NCBI GenBank assembly: GCA_003612405.1
Contig: RAYR01000032.1
Span: 1-40,300 of the forward strand
Direction: 5' to 3'
Origin: a bacterium 0.1xD8-71
GTDB lineage: Bacteria; Bacillota; Clostridia; Lachnospirales; Lachnospiraceae
DNA: 40,300 bases
A program made the position numbers and the translations under genes. Within the stretch, counting starts at the first letter, position 1. The number at the start of each line of letters is the position of its first letter. A model generated the notes under the pieces. The model was given only the letters and a program-made list of their open reading frames with translations. It had not been told where the DNA came from and did no database searches. Shown piece by piece: positions 7,739 through 14,078 of the stretch.

Positions 7739-8245
7739 TTATTCCTCTGTGGTATACTCAGCGTGCTGTTTTTTATATTCAGCGGTATCCTTCACGCTTA
7801 ATTCCGCTTCAACCTGCGCCAGCTTTGCTTCCAGCTCTTTTGTCTTCTGCTCATTGCCCGCCGCCATTTTCAACTGCTGCTCAAGCTGTTTCTTTTCTTC
7901 TTTCAGCTTTTCGATTTCTTTTTTAACTTTATCCATATTGCCTATCGTAACCTTCACCCTGTCGTTATCAGGCGCCCCTTCCAGCCTTGCGCCCTTGGGC
8001 TGTTCGCTTTCTGCTTCTTCTGCCTTTTTAGCGGTATCAAAGATGATTTTCGGGTTTCCGTTTTCATCCTGCCCCATGTGGTACAAGCCACTTGGTTTCT
8101 TCCCGGACTTTTCACTGCTGATATACTCGTCCTTTGGTGCCGGAATCTTTTCGGTCTTGTCTTTTTCTTCGGCTCTTTCTGTTTGTTCGGTCTGCGCCTT
8201 GTTAATATGATTAAGGTCGTACCTGTTACTGATTTCCATTGACAT
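7739..8245 (-). CDS. Array protein, unknown function, coiled-coil, 168 residues
   Basis: Not recognised by name. It has no Cys, no signal peptide and no membrane segment. The N-terminus MSMEISNRYDLNHINKAQTE leads into a disordered acidic/basic stretch, then a conserved-looking motif GLYHMGQDENGNPKIIFD, and a coiled coil over about 100-155 (KVKKEIEKLKEEKKQLEQQL and on). Start 8245 is fixed by AGGAGG 8 nt upstream. It lies between two other array genes on the same strand. A structural or chaperone-like role for neighbouring products is possible; nothing in the sequence proves it. Confidence 0.78.
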   Translation of the reverse strand: MSMEISNRYDLNHINKAQTEQTERAEEKDKTEKIPAPKDEYISSEKSGKKPSGLYHMGQDENGNPKIIFDTAKKAEEAESEQPKGARLEGAPDNDRVKVTIGNMDKVKKEIEKLKEEKKQLEQQLKMAAGNEQKTKELEAKLAQVEAELSVKDTAEYKKQHAEYTTEE

Positions 8246-8287
8246 AATTTTGTCCTCCTGTCTTAATATGGTAAATACATATATTCC

Positions 8288-8324
8288 TGCCTGCCATTCT
8301 CACAGCTAATGGCAGACAGGCTTT
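8288..8324. other. Stable hairpin in the gap between two array genes
   Basis: GCCTGCCATT and AATGGCAGACAGGC pair with one bulge around CTCACAGCT. On the plus strand TTTT follows; on the minus (coding) strand there is no U-run. It could be an intercistronic processing or stability element, or a terminator for antisense reads. Confidence 0.5.
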
Positions 8325-8344
8325 TCCCCACATCGGGTTCTGCA

Positions 8345-9046
8345 CTAAACATTCATATCAAACTTTGGACGATACGCATCCTCCAGCTTTTCTTTCTGCA
8401 TCATCGCCTTTGCCTCCAGCTCGGATTCTGCCTCCACATACTTGACCGTGATCTCCTGCCCCGGTGCTTCCGGCACGAAAATCTTCTCTGTTCCTCCATC
8501 CAGCTTTTCAGCCTGCCCCGCTTTTTCCTCTTTCCGCTCCTTTATTTTTTCTTCTTCCTCTTTCTTTTCCTTCTGCTTCTCCAGACGCTCATCCATGTTC
8601 TTCTTCATTCTTTCCGCATTGGTCATTCCTGTTTCGGTTACAGAATATACAGTACTCTGTATGCTGCCATCTTTATTAACCATCCATGTCTGCTCGTAAT
8701 AGGTCACTGTCCCGCCCAAAGCCTTATTCTGGGCGGAAAGCTGTTCATACCCCTGCTTTTCCATCTCCGGTATCTTTTTCAGGAAATCCTCCAGTTCCTT
8801 CGCCTTTTTGGAATCTCCCGAGCACTTCTTCAAATACTCGCTGGATACCGTCACATTGCCTTTGGACATACAGTCATAATTTTTCTGCAAATAGGAATAA
8901 TAATCCGATGCCGCTTTCTCCCCGGTATCCTTTGCTTTTCCCGCCTGTGCAAGTGCGGCTTCTTTCTTTGCCGCCTCATTTTTCTGTACTGCGTATGTAC
9001 CCTCATATACATTGTTGTACTCGTTTCCGATTCCCGAAATTGCCAT
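8345..9046 (-). CDS. Array protein, unknown function, 233 residues (possibly DUF6033-like)
   Basis: It resembles, from memory only, a Firmicutes family annotated DUF6033; treat that as unverified. The N-terminus MAISGIGNEYNNVYEGTYAV is followed by an Ala/Lys-rich segment, a motif YYSYLQKNYDCMSKGNVTVS with two Cys nearby, a beta-rich part (GTVTYYEQTWMVNKDGSIQS), then a very highly charged Lys/Glu helix (about 145-185) and a C-terminal region with EITVKYVEAESELEAKAMMQ. It has no signal peptide or membrane helix. Start 9046 is fixed by AAGGAGG. One copy of the repeated leader (9089-9147) lies directly upstream. It belongs to the LytTR-linked array. Confidence 0.8.
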   Translation of the reverse strand: MAISGIGNEYNNVYEGTYAVQKNEAAKKEAALAQAGKAKDTGEKAASDYYSYLQKNYDCMSKGNVTVSSEYLKKCSGDSKKAKELEDFLKKIPEMEKQGYEQLSAQNKALGGTVTYYEQTWMVNKDGSIQSTVYSVTETGMTNAERMKKNMDERLEKQKEKKEEEEKIKERKEEKAGQAEKLDGGTEKIFVPEAPGQEITVKYVEAESELEAKAMMQKEKLEDAYRPKFDMNV

Positions 9047-9088
9047 AATATCATCCTCCTTGATATGATTTTATATTGTTTACTTCAA

Positions 9089-9147
9089 TGGTAGTCTCTC
9101 TGTCGTTCAGAGCCACCCATGTCTCCCACAGTAAATCCGGGCAGTTA
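9089..9147 (-). ncRNA. Repeated structured leader, copy 3 (diverged)
   Basis: This segment aligns with 9797-9870 and 10131-10205. On the minus strand GGUGGCUCU pairs with AGAGACUACC (one bulged A) around a loop GAACGAC, the counterpart of GAAUGAC and GAAUGGC in the other copies. The first stem of the other copies is poorly kept. It lies 43 nt upstream of the start at 9046. In place of the short ORF seen in the other copies there is a longer frame with no ATG at the aligned position. Confidence 0.5.
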
Positions 9148-9198
9148 CCCCGGCAAGGGTGCATGGTTTTTGCTCCTCTGCGGAATAGGGTGTAATGA

Positions 9199-9768
9199 TT
9201 ATACCTGTATATCCAGCCCTTCTGCCGTGCCGGATTTCCCGAACACCATTGATGTAATACTCTCATCCGCAAAAATCTCATCCAGAACCCCAGCAGGAAT
9301 CGGCTTGCCATGCGTCCATCCGGGTACTTTCTCCTTTACGGCACTAGCAACTTTGTTTCCTATACTTTTTTCCAACTGCCCTAAAGTCCATGCCGCAGCT
9401 ACCCTGTCTTCCCTCTTTAATGTCTTATAATAATTGTTTTTTGCCTGAGCCATTTCTTCCCATTCAGCCTCATTATCACCGGACATTCCATTATATTTAT
9501 AAAACGCATCCTTCACGCTGTTAAAAACGCGCTGCTTCATCTCATCAGATACCTTGATGATCCTCCTCGCATTGGGATTGTTGGTAACACACATCCCTTC
9601 CACGCCATAAGAATTTTTCCTATGTCCGGTGAGCTGGTCTTGCAGCGTGTTCCTGCCGCCCGCACTGGAACGCTTTGCTCCGGCGAAAGGCATATTCGTG
9701 TTTGCCTTTCTGCCATTCATCCTTGATAAAAGCTGCCAGATTCCCTGGCTGTTATTTCCTATACGCAT
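9199..9768 (-). CDS. Array protein, unknown function, 189 residues
   Basis: Not recognised. It is soluble, with one Cys and no signal peptide. The N-terminus MRIGNNSQGIWQLLSRMNGR is followed by a basic Gly/Asn-rich region (about 20-65) and then a helical region from about 75 on (RIIKVSDEMKQRVFNSVKDA). The last third has DEIFADESITSMVFGKSG. The DESI motif and short acidic tail resemble the C-terminus of the adjacent 57-residue lipoprotein (DDDPIADESILTS), suggesting shared ancestry of the ends. Start 9768 has AAGGAGGG 8 nt upstream, which is better than the Met 20 codons earlier. A leader copy precedes it, and the leader's short ORF ends inside this gene. Confidence 0.75.
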   Translation of the reverse strand: MRIGNNSQGIWQLLSRMNGRKANTNMPFAGAKRSSAGGRNTLQDQLTGHRKNSYGVEGMCVTNNPNARRIIKVSDEMKQRVFNSVKDAFYKYNGMSGDNEAEWEEMAQAKNNYYKTLKREDRVAAAWTLGQLEKSIGNKVASAVKEKVPGWTHGKPIPAGVLDEIFADESITSMVFGKSGTAEGLDIQV

Positions 9769-9853
9769 GATAAAATCCCTCCTTAAAAATCTTATCTGCG
9801 GCTCCTCTGTCATTCGGAACCGCCCCATGCCCCCTTGTGGTAAGTCCGGGCAT
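9752..9853 (-). CDS. Possible 33-residue leader peptide overlapping the 9768 start
   Basis: ATG at 9853 opens MPGLTTRGHGAVPNDRGAAD, then KIFKEGFYHAYRK and a stop at 9752-9754, overlapping the start codon of the gene at 9199-9768. A purine-rich AAGGAAG sits only 3-4 nt before the ATG. The related leader copy encodes MPGHTARGIGGSEWQRGRRS plus R. Translation could couple to the downstream gene or open the leader fold. The frame may instead be incidental to a structured RNA. Confidence 0.3.
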   Translation of the reverse strand: MPGLTTRGHGAVPNDRGAADKIFKEGFYHAYRK

Positions 9854-9870
9854 GATCTTCCTTACTTCAA
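9797..9870 (-). ncRNA. Repeated structured leader, copy 1
   Basis: On the minus strand CAUGCCC pairs with GGGCAUG, and GCGGUUCC pairs with GGAGCCGC (8 pairs, one G-U) around the loop GAAUGACAGA. Copy 2 keeps the fold with altered bases (GGCGGC with GCCGCC), which is compensatory change. The loop GAAYGRC is the most conserved part. It overlaps the last codon of the lipoprotein gene and lies upstream of the 9768 start. I cannot match it to a riboswitch class I know. Confidence 0.55.
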
Positions 9871-10040
9871 GATGTCAGAATGCTTTCATCCGCTATCGGG
9901 TCATCATCATAGACCGCCGGACTGCCATCCTCAATCTGATGCACGGCATCCGGGGCGGGGCTTCCCTGTGTGGTGCATCCGCTGACTGCGGGAATCATCA
10001 TTGCCGTAATAAATAATGCTGGTATTCTGCTGACACGCAT
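9867..10040 (-). CDS. Small lipoprotein, 57 residues
   Basis: The reading frame MRVSRIPALFITAMMIPAVS, then GC, has a classic short signal peptide (positive start, hydrophobic core) and a lipobox AVSGC with Cys22 as the lipidation site. The mature peptide of about 36 residues is acidic and ends DDDPIADESILTS. Start 10040 has GGAGGAGGG upstream with suitable spacing. Product: a surface-anchored, possibly processed, small lipoprotein. Being in an array headed by an AgrC-like sensor, it could be a signal precursor or an anchor for the other products; that is speculation. Its leader is copy 2 of the repeated element. Confidence 0.7.
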   Translation of the reverse strand: MRVSRIPALFITAMMIPAVSGCTTQGSPAPDAVHQIEDGSPAVYDDDPIADESILTS

Positions 10041-10122
10041 TTTTCAAGCCCTCCTCCATAAATTGATGGAACCGGCCATCTGCTGATAATACGAACCGGC
10101 CCTCAAAAAAGTTTCATTCCTC

Positions 10123-10188
10123 TTATCTGCTGCGGCGGCCTCTCTGCCATTCGGAGCCGCCTATGCCCCTTGCGGTATGTCCGGGCAT
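10123..10188 (-). CDS. Possible 21-residue leader peptide ahead of the lipoprotein
   Basis: ATG at 10188 is preceded by AAGGAGGATC, a strong but close ribosome site. It encodes MPGHTARGIGGSEWQRGRRS and a final Arg before TAA. The counterpart in copy 1 of the leader shares MPG-T-RG. It could be a real regulatory micro-peptide or a by-product of conserved RNA structure. Confidence 0.3.
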   Translation of the reverse strand: MPGHTARGIGGSEWQRGRRSR

Positions 10189-10205
10189 GATCCTCCTTAC
10201 TTCAA
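10131..10205 (-). ncRNA. Repeated structured leader, copy 2
   Basis: On the minus strand AUGCCC pairs with GGGCAU, and GGCGGC pairs with GCCGCC around a segment containing the conserved GAAUGGCAGAG. It is about 75 percent identical to copy 1 and lies about 90 nt upstream of the lipoprotein start at 10040. The immediate flanks (CTTATCTGC on one side, TTACTTCAA on the other) are shared too. Confidence 0.55.
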
Positions 10206-10264
10206 AATGCCCGCCGCTTTATATGGCATATCCACATTTTCCCATAATTCCAGACAGTCCCATA

Positions 10265-11017
10265 TCAAATTAATCCATTGTCTACCATGACGAAGTTCGC
10301 TTCATAAGCGGCATTTGCTGTTGCCGCAGTCCCCGATTTTGCCAGAACGGAATCGGAATATACGGCCTCTTTTGTCCACTGTGACATCAGCCGCCTGTGT
10401 GCATCGCTTTTTTCCATCGCCGCCTTCGCATTGGCTTCTTCCCGCACCCGTTTCTTTTCCTGCTCCTTTTTTATCTGCTCCTCCGTCCGTTTTTTCTGCT
10501 CTGTCCTGCGCTCCCAAAAACTGTCTTTTGCCCTGCCGTCAAACAGGCTTTTCCCGCTTCCGTTCTGGTAGCCTGCGCTCCACATCTCTGCGTGGCACTC
10601 CTCTTTTGTCGCCCCGTAATAGATGGTGGAATAAGCCCCTCCGCAGACGCCTGCCCATCTGTCCGGCTGTGCCCATCCTGTCCGCAGGTCATTCAGTACC
10701 CACGCCTCATACTCCGGGTCATTTTTCATCGCCTCAAACCCTGCTTCTGAAATATGGATGGAAATGTTCTCCGACATACGGGTCGGGTGCATGGGAATCT
10801 GTGAAATCTTTTCATGGATGTACTGCTTATACTCATCCATTGTCATATCCTTTGCTGAAACAGTTCCAGCCTTTCCCGTTTCTGTTGCAGTTGTGCTTTT
10901 TTCCGCCACCCTGTCACAAAAAGACGGGCTTTTAGATGCGTTTCCCTTTGACTCATTGTTTTTCAAAAAATTGCTGTACGCCCTTGTCATGTAATTTACA
11001 TTGATCGTGTTATTCAT
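10265..11017 (-). CDS. First array protein after the kinase, unknown function, 250 residues
   Basis: Not recognised. The N-terminus MNNTINVNYMTRAYSNFLKN is Asn-rich and amphipathic, without a cleavable signal. A conserved-looking globular core at about 75-165 includes MSENISIHISEAGFEAMKND and an aromatic region (GWAQPDRWAGVCGGAYSTIY), followed by a long charged helix (about 170-215) and a short C-terminal domain. Start 11017 has AAGGAG 6 nt upstream. The start lies inside the last codons of the kinase gene (8-nt overlap), so it is translationally coupled to the sensor. That tight link suggests it belongs to the signalling system rather than being a random downstream gene. Confidence 0.8.
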   Translation of the reverse strand: MNNTINVNYMTRAYSNFLKNNESKGNASKSPSFCDRVAEKSTTATETGKAGTVSAKDMTMDEYKQYIHEKISQIPMHPTRMSENISIHISEAGFEAMKNDPEYEAWVLNDLRTGWAQPDRWAGVCGGAYSTIYYGATKEECHAEMWSAGYQNGSGKSLFDGRAKDSFWERRTEQKKRTEEQIKKEQEKKRVREEANAKAAMEKSDAHRRLMSQWTKEAVYSDSVLAKSGTAATANAAYEANFVMVDNGLI

Positions 11018-12404
11018 GGTTGCTCCTTTCCTGTAACAGCACTGTTACGCTGAACTCGTTTTTCTTGACTTTAATATCTACATTTCCCAGGTATTTCGCC
11101 GCCTCACGCCTGACATTAGATAAGCCTATGCCGTGGAGCGGTGCCGGGCCGCCCGATACCTCCGGCGCTTTCGTGGAAACCGGAAGATTCGTGCTTTTAT
11201 CAAATACCACCTCCCCCTCAAAGGAATTCTTTACGGATATGAGAAAAAACCTGTTTTTCCTGCTGCCAGAAAGGGAGATATACTTTTCCCCCGATGCCAT
11301 CCTCCCACAGGCTTCCAGCGCATTCTGCAGCAGGTTATTTACAATGATTGCAATGTCATACGCATTATACCTGTCTGATGCCGGATACACGAAATCAGAC
11401 CTGAACCGTATGCCCTGCTTTTCTGCGGCTTTCTGCTTGTCATTCACGATTACATCCGTAACAGCGTTCCCTGTCCTGACGGACATCTCAAACACGTCCA
11501 TGCTCTCGTCCATCCGGGCTATATACTGTTCCATTTCCTCATAACTGCCGCTCCCCGCCAGTCCCTTTATGTTTGTGAGATGGTTTTTCATCTCATGCTT
11601 CATCCGGCGTATCCCGTCATAGAACTGCTCCACTTCCCCTATCCGTTCCCTTATGGCTCGGAGCTGCTGCTGTTCCACGAAATACTTCTTTTTTTCCTCC
11701 TGCAGACCTACCATCTCCTGCCATGATGCCACCGTCACCACCATGCCTGCATAAAACAGGGCTGCTATCAGCGGCACCAGCCCGATAAATGCAGGGTACT
11801 GGTCATAAAGCGAGAAAAACACATTTTCCTTAACGGTAAAGAGCAGGCGGAAAATGATATTCCCAAACATGATGCCCACAACAGGCGTCAGGCACAGATA
11901 GCATAGTTCTTTTATATGCAGTTCCGGCGGCCCCTTTTTCAGTTTTTTACTTAAGAACAGCAGCATGACAGAAAGCAGTATGATCCTAAGTATCATGAAT
12001 GCGGAATACCCTGCTGCGACATTACGGTATATCCTATTTTCATTGTCCAGCCCCTGCACGATTTTCCCATTGAAAAGATAATACAGGCTTTCCGTTATCA
12101 GCCTGCCCATATCCCTGGTACAAAAGAACAGTATGCCATACAAAAAAACCTGTTTTCTTTCCATGCACAGCCATCTGCTGCCTGCCATCAAAAGGAGGAT
12201 CACGATCACCATGCACAGCCAGCCGGAAATGGAAAGCGCTTCCCCCGTCACATACACCGTCCCATAGGCCAGAAATACCGCAATGGTTTTTTGCAGCCTG
12301 TTCTTCCGTCCTGCCATATATGGGCGGAAAAAAGCCGCCATACAGAACGCACATAAAACCGTTTCAGCTCCCGATGCTATATGCTGAAACAGCATAAAAC
12401 CCAT
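11010..12404 (-). CDS. AgrC-like sensor histidine kinase (GHKL/SPOB type)
   Basis: Membrane sensor that should phosphorylate the LytTR regulator encoded upstream. The N-terminal half has about six hydrophobic helices (residues 5-235), as in AgrC-type peptide receptors. Then come a coiled-coil linker, an H-box RRMKHEMKNHLTNIKGLAG (likely phospho-His in KHEMKNH), an N-box VNNLLQNALEA, and a G-box GIGLSNVRREAAKYL, a GHKL ATPase of the HPK10 group. No agrB or agrD gene is visible nearby, so the ligand is unknown. The start is uncertain: ATG at 12404 lacks close SD spacing, while TTG at 12413 sits just after GGGGGAGAGG. Both follow the regulator stop within 30 bp. Confidence 0.9.
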   Translation of the reverse strand: MGFMLFQHIASGAETVLCAFCMAAFFRPYMAGRKNRLQKTIAVFLAYGTVYVTGEALSISGWLCMVIVILLLMAGSRWLCMERKQVFLYGILFFCTRDMGRLITESLYYLFNGKIVQGLDNENRIYRNVAAGYSAFMILRIILLSVMLLFLSKKLKKGPPELHIKELCYLCLTPVVGIMFGNIIFRLLFTVKENVFFSLYDQYPAFIGLVPLIAALFYAGMVVTVASWQEMVGLQEEKKKYFVEQQQLRAIRERIGEVEQFYDGIRRMKHEMKNHLTNIKGLAGSGSYEEMEQYIARMDESMDVFEMSVRTGNAVTDVIVNDKQKAAEKQGIRFRSDFVYPASDRYNAYDIAIIVNNLLQNALEACGRMASGEKYISLSGSRKNRFFLISVKNSFEGEVVFDKSTNLPVSTKAPEVSGGPAPLHGIGLSNVRREAAKYLGNVDIKVKKNEFSVTVLLQERSNHE

Positions 12405-12429
12405 TTCGCTCAAATTTCCTCTCCCCCCT

Positions 12430-13143
12430 TTACTGCACAAACTGCAGGTATGCCGCCGCAAAGTCCTCGTATCTTTTTGAAAGGGGCAGACTGATGCCAC
12501 CAGTCAGCGTTACCTCTGTTTTATCATACCCCTCGACATAGGCGAGGTTGACGAGATACCCCCTGTGTATCCGGAAAAACTGCCCCTGCAGTTCTTCCTC
12601 CAGCCTCCCGATCTTCTCGTAATATTCCAGCTCCCCATCTTTGAGGTACAGCACCACCTTATGGTTGCGGCTCTCAATATAATAAATGTCTTGGAGCGGT
12701 ACCGCCCTGCTTTCACTCCCGTACTGGATGACCAGCGTTTTCTTTTTCTGTTCCGCTTCAAACATGATCTGCGCCGCCGCCCGGTCAAAAACCTCTGCAA
12801 ATCTCTGTTCATCAATAGGTTTCAGGAGGTATTGGAATGCCCCCACATCAAAAGCATCATAGACATATTTTTCATATCCCGTAACAAAAATAATGATTGG
12901 CTGACGCTCCAGCTTCATGCCCCTTATCCGCCTTGCCAGTTCCATCCCGTCCATACCAGAGCCGTCTCCAGCAAGCTCTATATCTATGAACAGCAGGTCA
13001 TGCTCCTTTTTATCCAACAGGTATTCGTCCGCAGATACGAATTCCGCAATTTCACACTCCACCCCCTGCTTCCTGACCAGAGAGGCTAAGTAGGCCCTTA
13101 TATTCTTTTCATCATCACAGATTGCAATTTTTATAAAATCCAC
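12430..13143 (-). CDS. LytTR-family response regulator (AgrA/VirR type)
   Basis: Transcription activator of the array by position. It has a receiver domain with Asp10/Asp11, phospho-acceptor Asp54 in LLFIDIELAG, a Thr in IFVTGYEK and Lys in LLKPID. The C-terminal LytTR domain (about 133-237) contains IESRNHKVVLYLKDGE and FFRIHRGYLVNLAYVEGY. The only in-frame conventional start is GTG at 13143, which abuts GGAGGAG; a TGA lies five codons upstream. An ATA codon at 13134 would have ideal SD spacing (8 nt) and give a normal receiver start, so the start is genuinely odd. Probably autoregulated through the repeats at 13197-13229. Confidence 0.92.
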   Translation of the reverse strand: MDFIKIAICDDEKNIRAYLASLVRKQGVECEIAEFVSADEYLLDKKEHDLLFIDIELAGDGSGMDGMELARRIRGMKLERQPIIIFVTGYEKYVYDAFDVGAFQYLLKPIDEQRFAEVFDRAAAQIMFEAEQKKKTLVIQYGSESRAVPLQDIYYIESRNHKVVLYLKDGELEYYEKIGRLEEELQGQFFRIHRGYLVNLAYVEGYDKTEVTLTGGISLPLSKRYEDFAAAYLQFVQ

Positions 13144-13161
13144 CTCCTCCGGCTCTCACTT

Positions 13162-13192
13162 TTTATATCGTAAAAAACGGGAAATAGTCTAA
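13162..13192 (-). promoter_or_regulatory. Weak promoter of the LytTR regulator operon
   Basis: The minus-strand -10 is TATAAA (plus 13162-13167) and the -35 is TTAGAC (plus 13187-13192) with a long 19-bp spacer (18 if TAGACT is used). The predicted transcript start is near 13155, giving a leader of only about 12 nt. The poor -35 and spacer fit an activator-dependent promoter. Confidence 0.5.
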
Positions 13193-13196
13193 CGCC

Positions 13197-13229
13197 GATA
13201 GCGTGAATAGCGGATTTGATAGCGTGAAT
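13197..13229 (-). promoter_or_regulatory. Tandem 12-bp repeats, probable LytTR regulator binding site
   Basis: GATAGCGTGAAT occurs perfectly at 13197-13208 and 13218-13229 (minus strand ATTCACGCTATC twice), 21 bp apart start to start. LytTR regulators are known to bind paired direct repeats about two helical turns apart, upstream of the -35. The nearer copy ends 4 bp before the -35 of the regulator promoter. Confidence 0.65.
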
Positions 13230-13490
13230 TCTTTTCCTTCCATCACACCAAAACAGCAAACAGCAAATGCTATTAATCCATTCGTCCGATATGGCACAAA
13301 CGCAAACCGCCGTGTAAGCATATTAACTCTGATTTTCCCGCTTTCCAACTTATTATTTTCTGAACCGCTATAAAAATATCTGTGAAATTTGAAATGTAAA
13401 GAAATGAATTGTGAAATCCTAAGACATGAGAAAAAGGACTGCCGAAACAGCCCTTGCCCTCCCGCAAATATTTTTCAATTTTTCGGTATA

Positions 13491-13567
13491 TTATCACGCA
13501 AAACCCCATATTATCACGGAAACTCATATACAAACACGAAAACTCTGGGCAGTTTCCGTGTTTGTAT
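13491..13567. repeat. Iteron-like 20-bp repeats with an inverted copy
   Basis: Three units begin TTATCACGCAAAAC (13491), TTATCACGGAAACT (13511) and CAAACACGAAAACT (13531), exactly 20 bp apart. An inverted unit follows, and 13528-13544 with 13551-13567 form a 17-bp hairpin (one mismatch). Further loose copies lie near 13664 and 13755. The roughly 1-kb stretch 13144-14161 holds no recognisable protein gene. Confidence 0.7.
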
Positions 13568-13682
13568 CATATCCCCCGTTTTTCAACAGCATTTTCCGTC
13601 AAACTAATACCCTTTTCCGCTAAAACCAACAATATCCTACTCCTTTTTACCTTTCCGTTTTATACTATCACGGAAACCCCGG

Positions 13683-13858
13683 ACTTTTGCGTGAAAGTAT
13701 ACTTTTGCCTGATAGTACGATTTTTGCCCCAATCGCCATCCTATCAGCGGCATCCAAAAACACGAAAAAACGGGGCCCACCACCCATCGTGATGAACCCC
13801 ACCAAGCCCAAAAAGCCTTGATTTTAAGCCATTCTCCAATACTTTTGCCTGCAAGTAC
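13683..13858. repeat. Three dyad repeats, consensus ACTTTTGCSTGNNAGTA
   Basis: Copies start at 13683 (ACTTTTGCGTGAAAGTA), 13701 (ACTTTTGCCTGATAGTA) and 13841 (ACTTTTGCCTGCAAGTA). Each is itself a partial palindrome (ACTTT..AAAGT in the first). The first two are 18 bp apart. They look like protein-binding sites; the protein is unknown. Confidence 0.6.
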
Positions 13859-13919
13859 CCAAAATCCTATGGCATCAATTGGAAATAGCCGCCTGTGCCG
13901 CTGTTATACTTTGATGACT

Positions 13920-14011
13920 TTTACCCCTCTTTACCCCATTTACCCCACCTAATTCGACATTCGACAAACGGGATTCGACAAAATCCCCTTGCTTTTATGC
14001 GGAATCCGACA
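13920..14011. repeat. Short tandem motifs TTTACCCC (x3) and ATTCGACA (x4)
   Basis: TTTACCCC begins at 13920, 13930 and 13939. ATTCGACA begins at 13952, 13959 and 13973, with ATCCGACA at 14004. They end about 30 bp upstream of the strong plus-strand promoter at 14044-14072. Candidates are operator sites or part of an integrase/replication region. Confidence 0.55.
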
Positions 14012-14043
14012 TAAAATGATTTCAGCGGAACGCTCCGCAGCGT

Positions 14044-14072
14044 TTGACAGATGCGGGGGAATCTGTTACAAT
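14044..14072 (+). promoter_or_regulatory. Strong sigma-A promoter of the putative antitoxin RNA
   Basis: TTGACA at 14044-14049 and TACAAT at 14067-14072 are separated by exactly 17 bp. This is the best promoter in the window. No protein gene follows on the plus strand before the two-way terminator at 14129-14171. Confidence 0.8.
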
Positions 14073-14078
14073 GAAAAT

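Noticed and set aside
9051..9311. Minus-strand 86-codon frame overlapping a leader copy and the 3' end of the 9199-9768 gene
   Set aside because: It runs in another frame through the conserved leader; only its last 30 codons align with the short ORFs of other copies and no ribosome site suits its start.
9797..10205. The repeated leader as a c-di-GMP, cobalamin or THF riboswitch
   Set aside because: Core motifs that I know for those classes are not present in the copies.
13491..13567. A small CRISPR array
   Set aside because: The repeats are 20 bp apart with almost no spacer, differ in sequence, include an inverted unit, and no cas genes are nearby.
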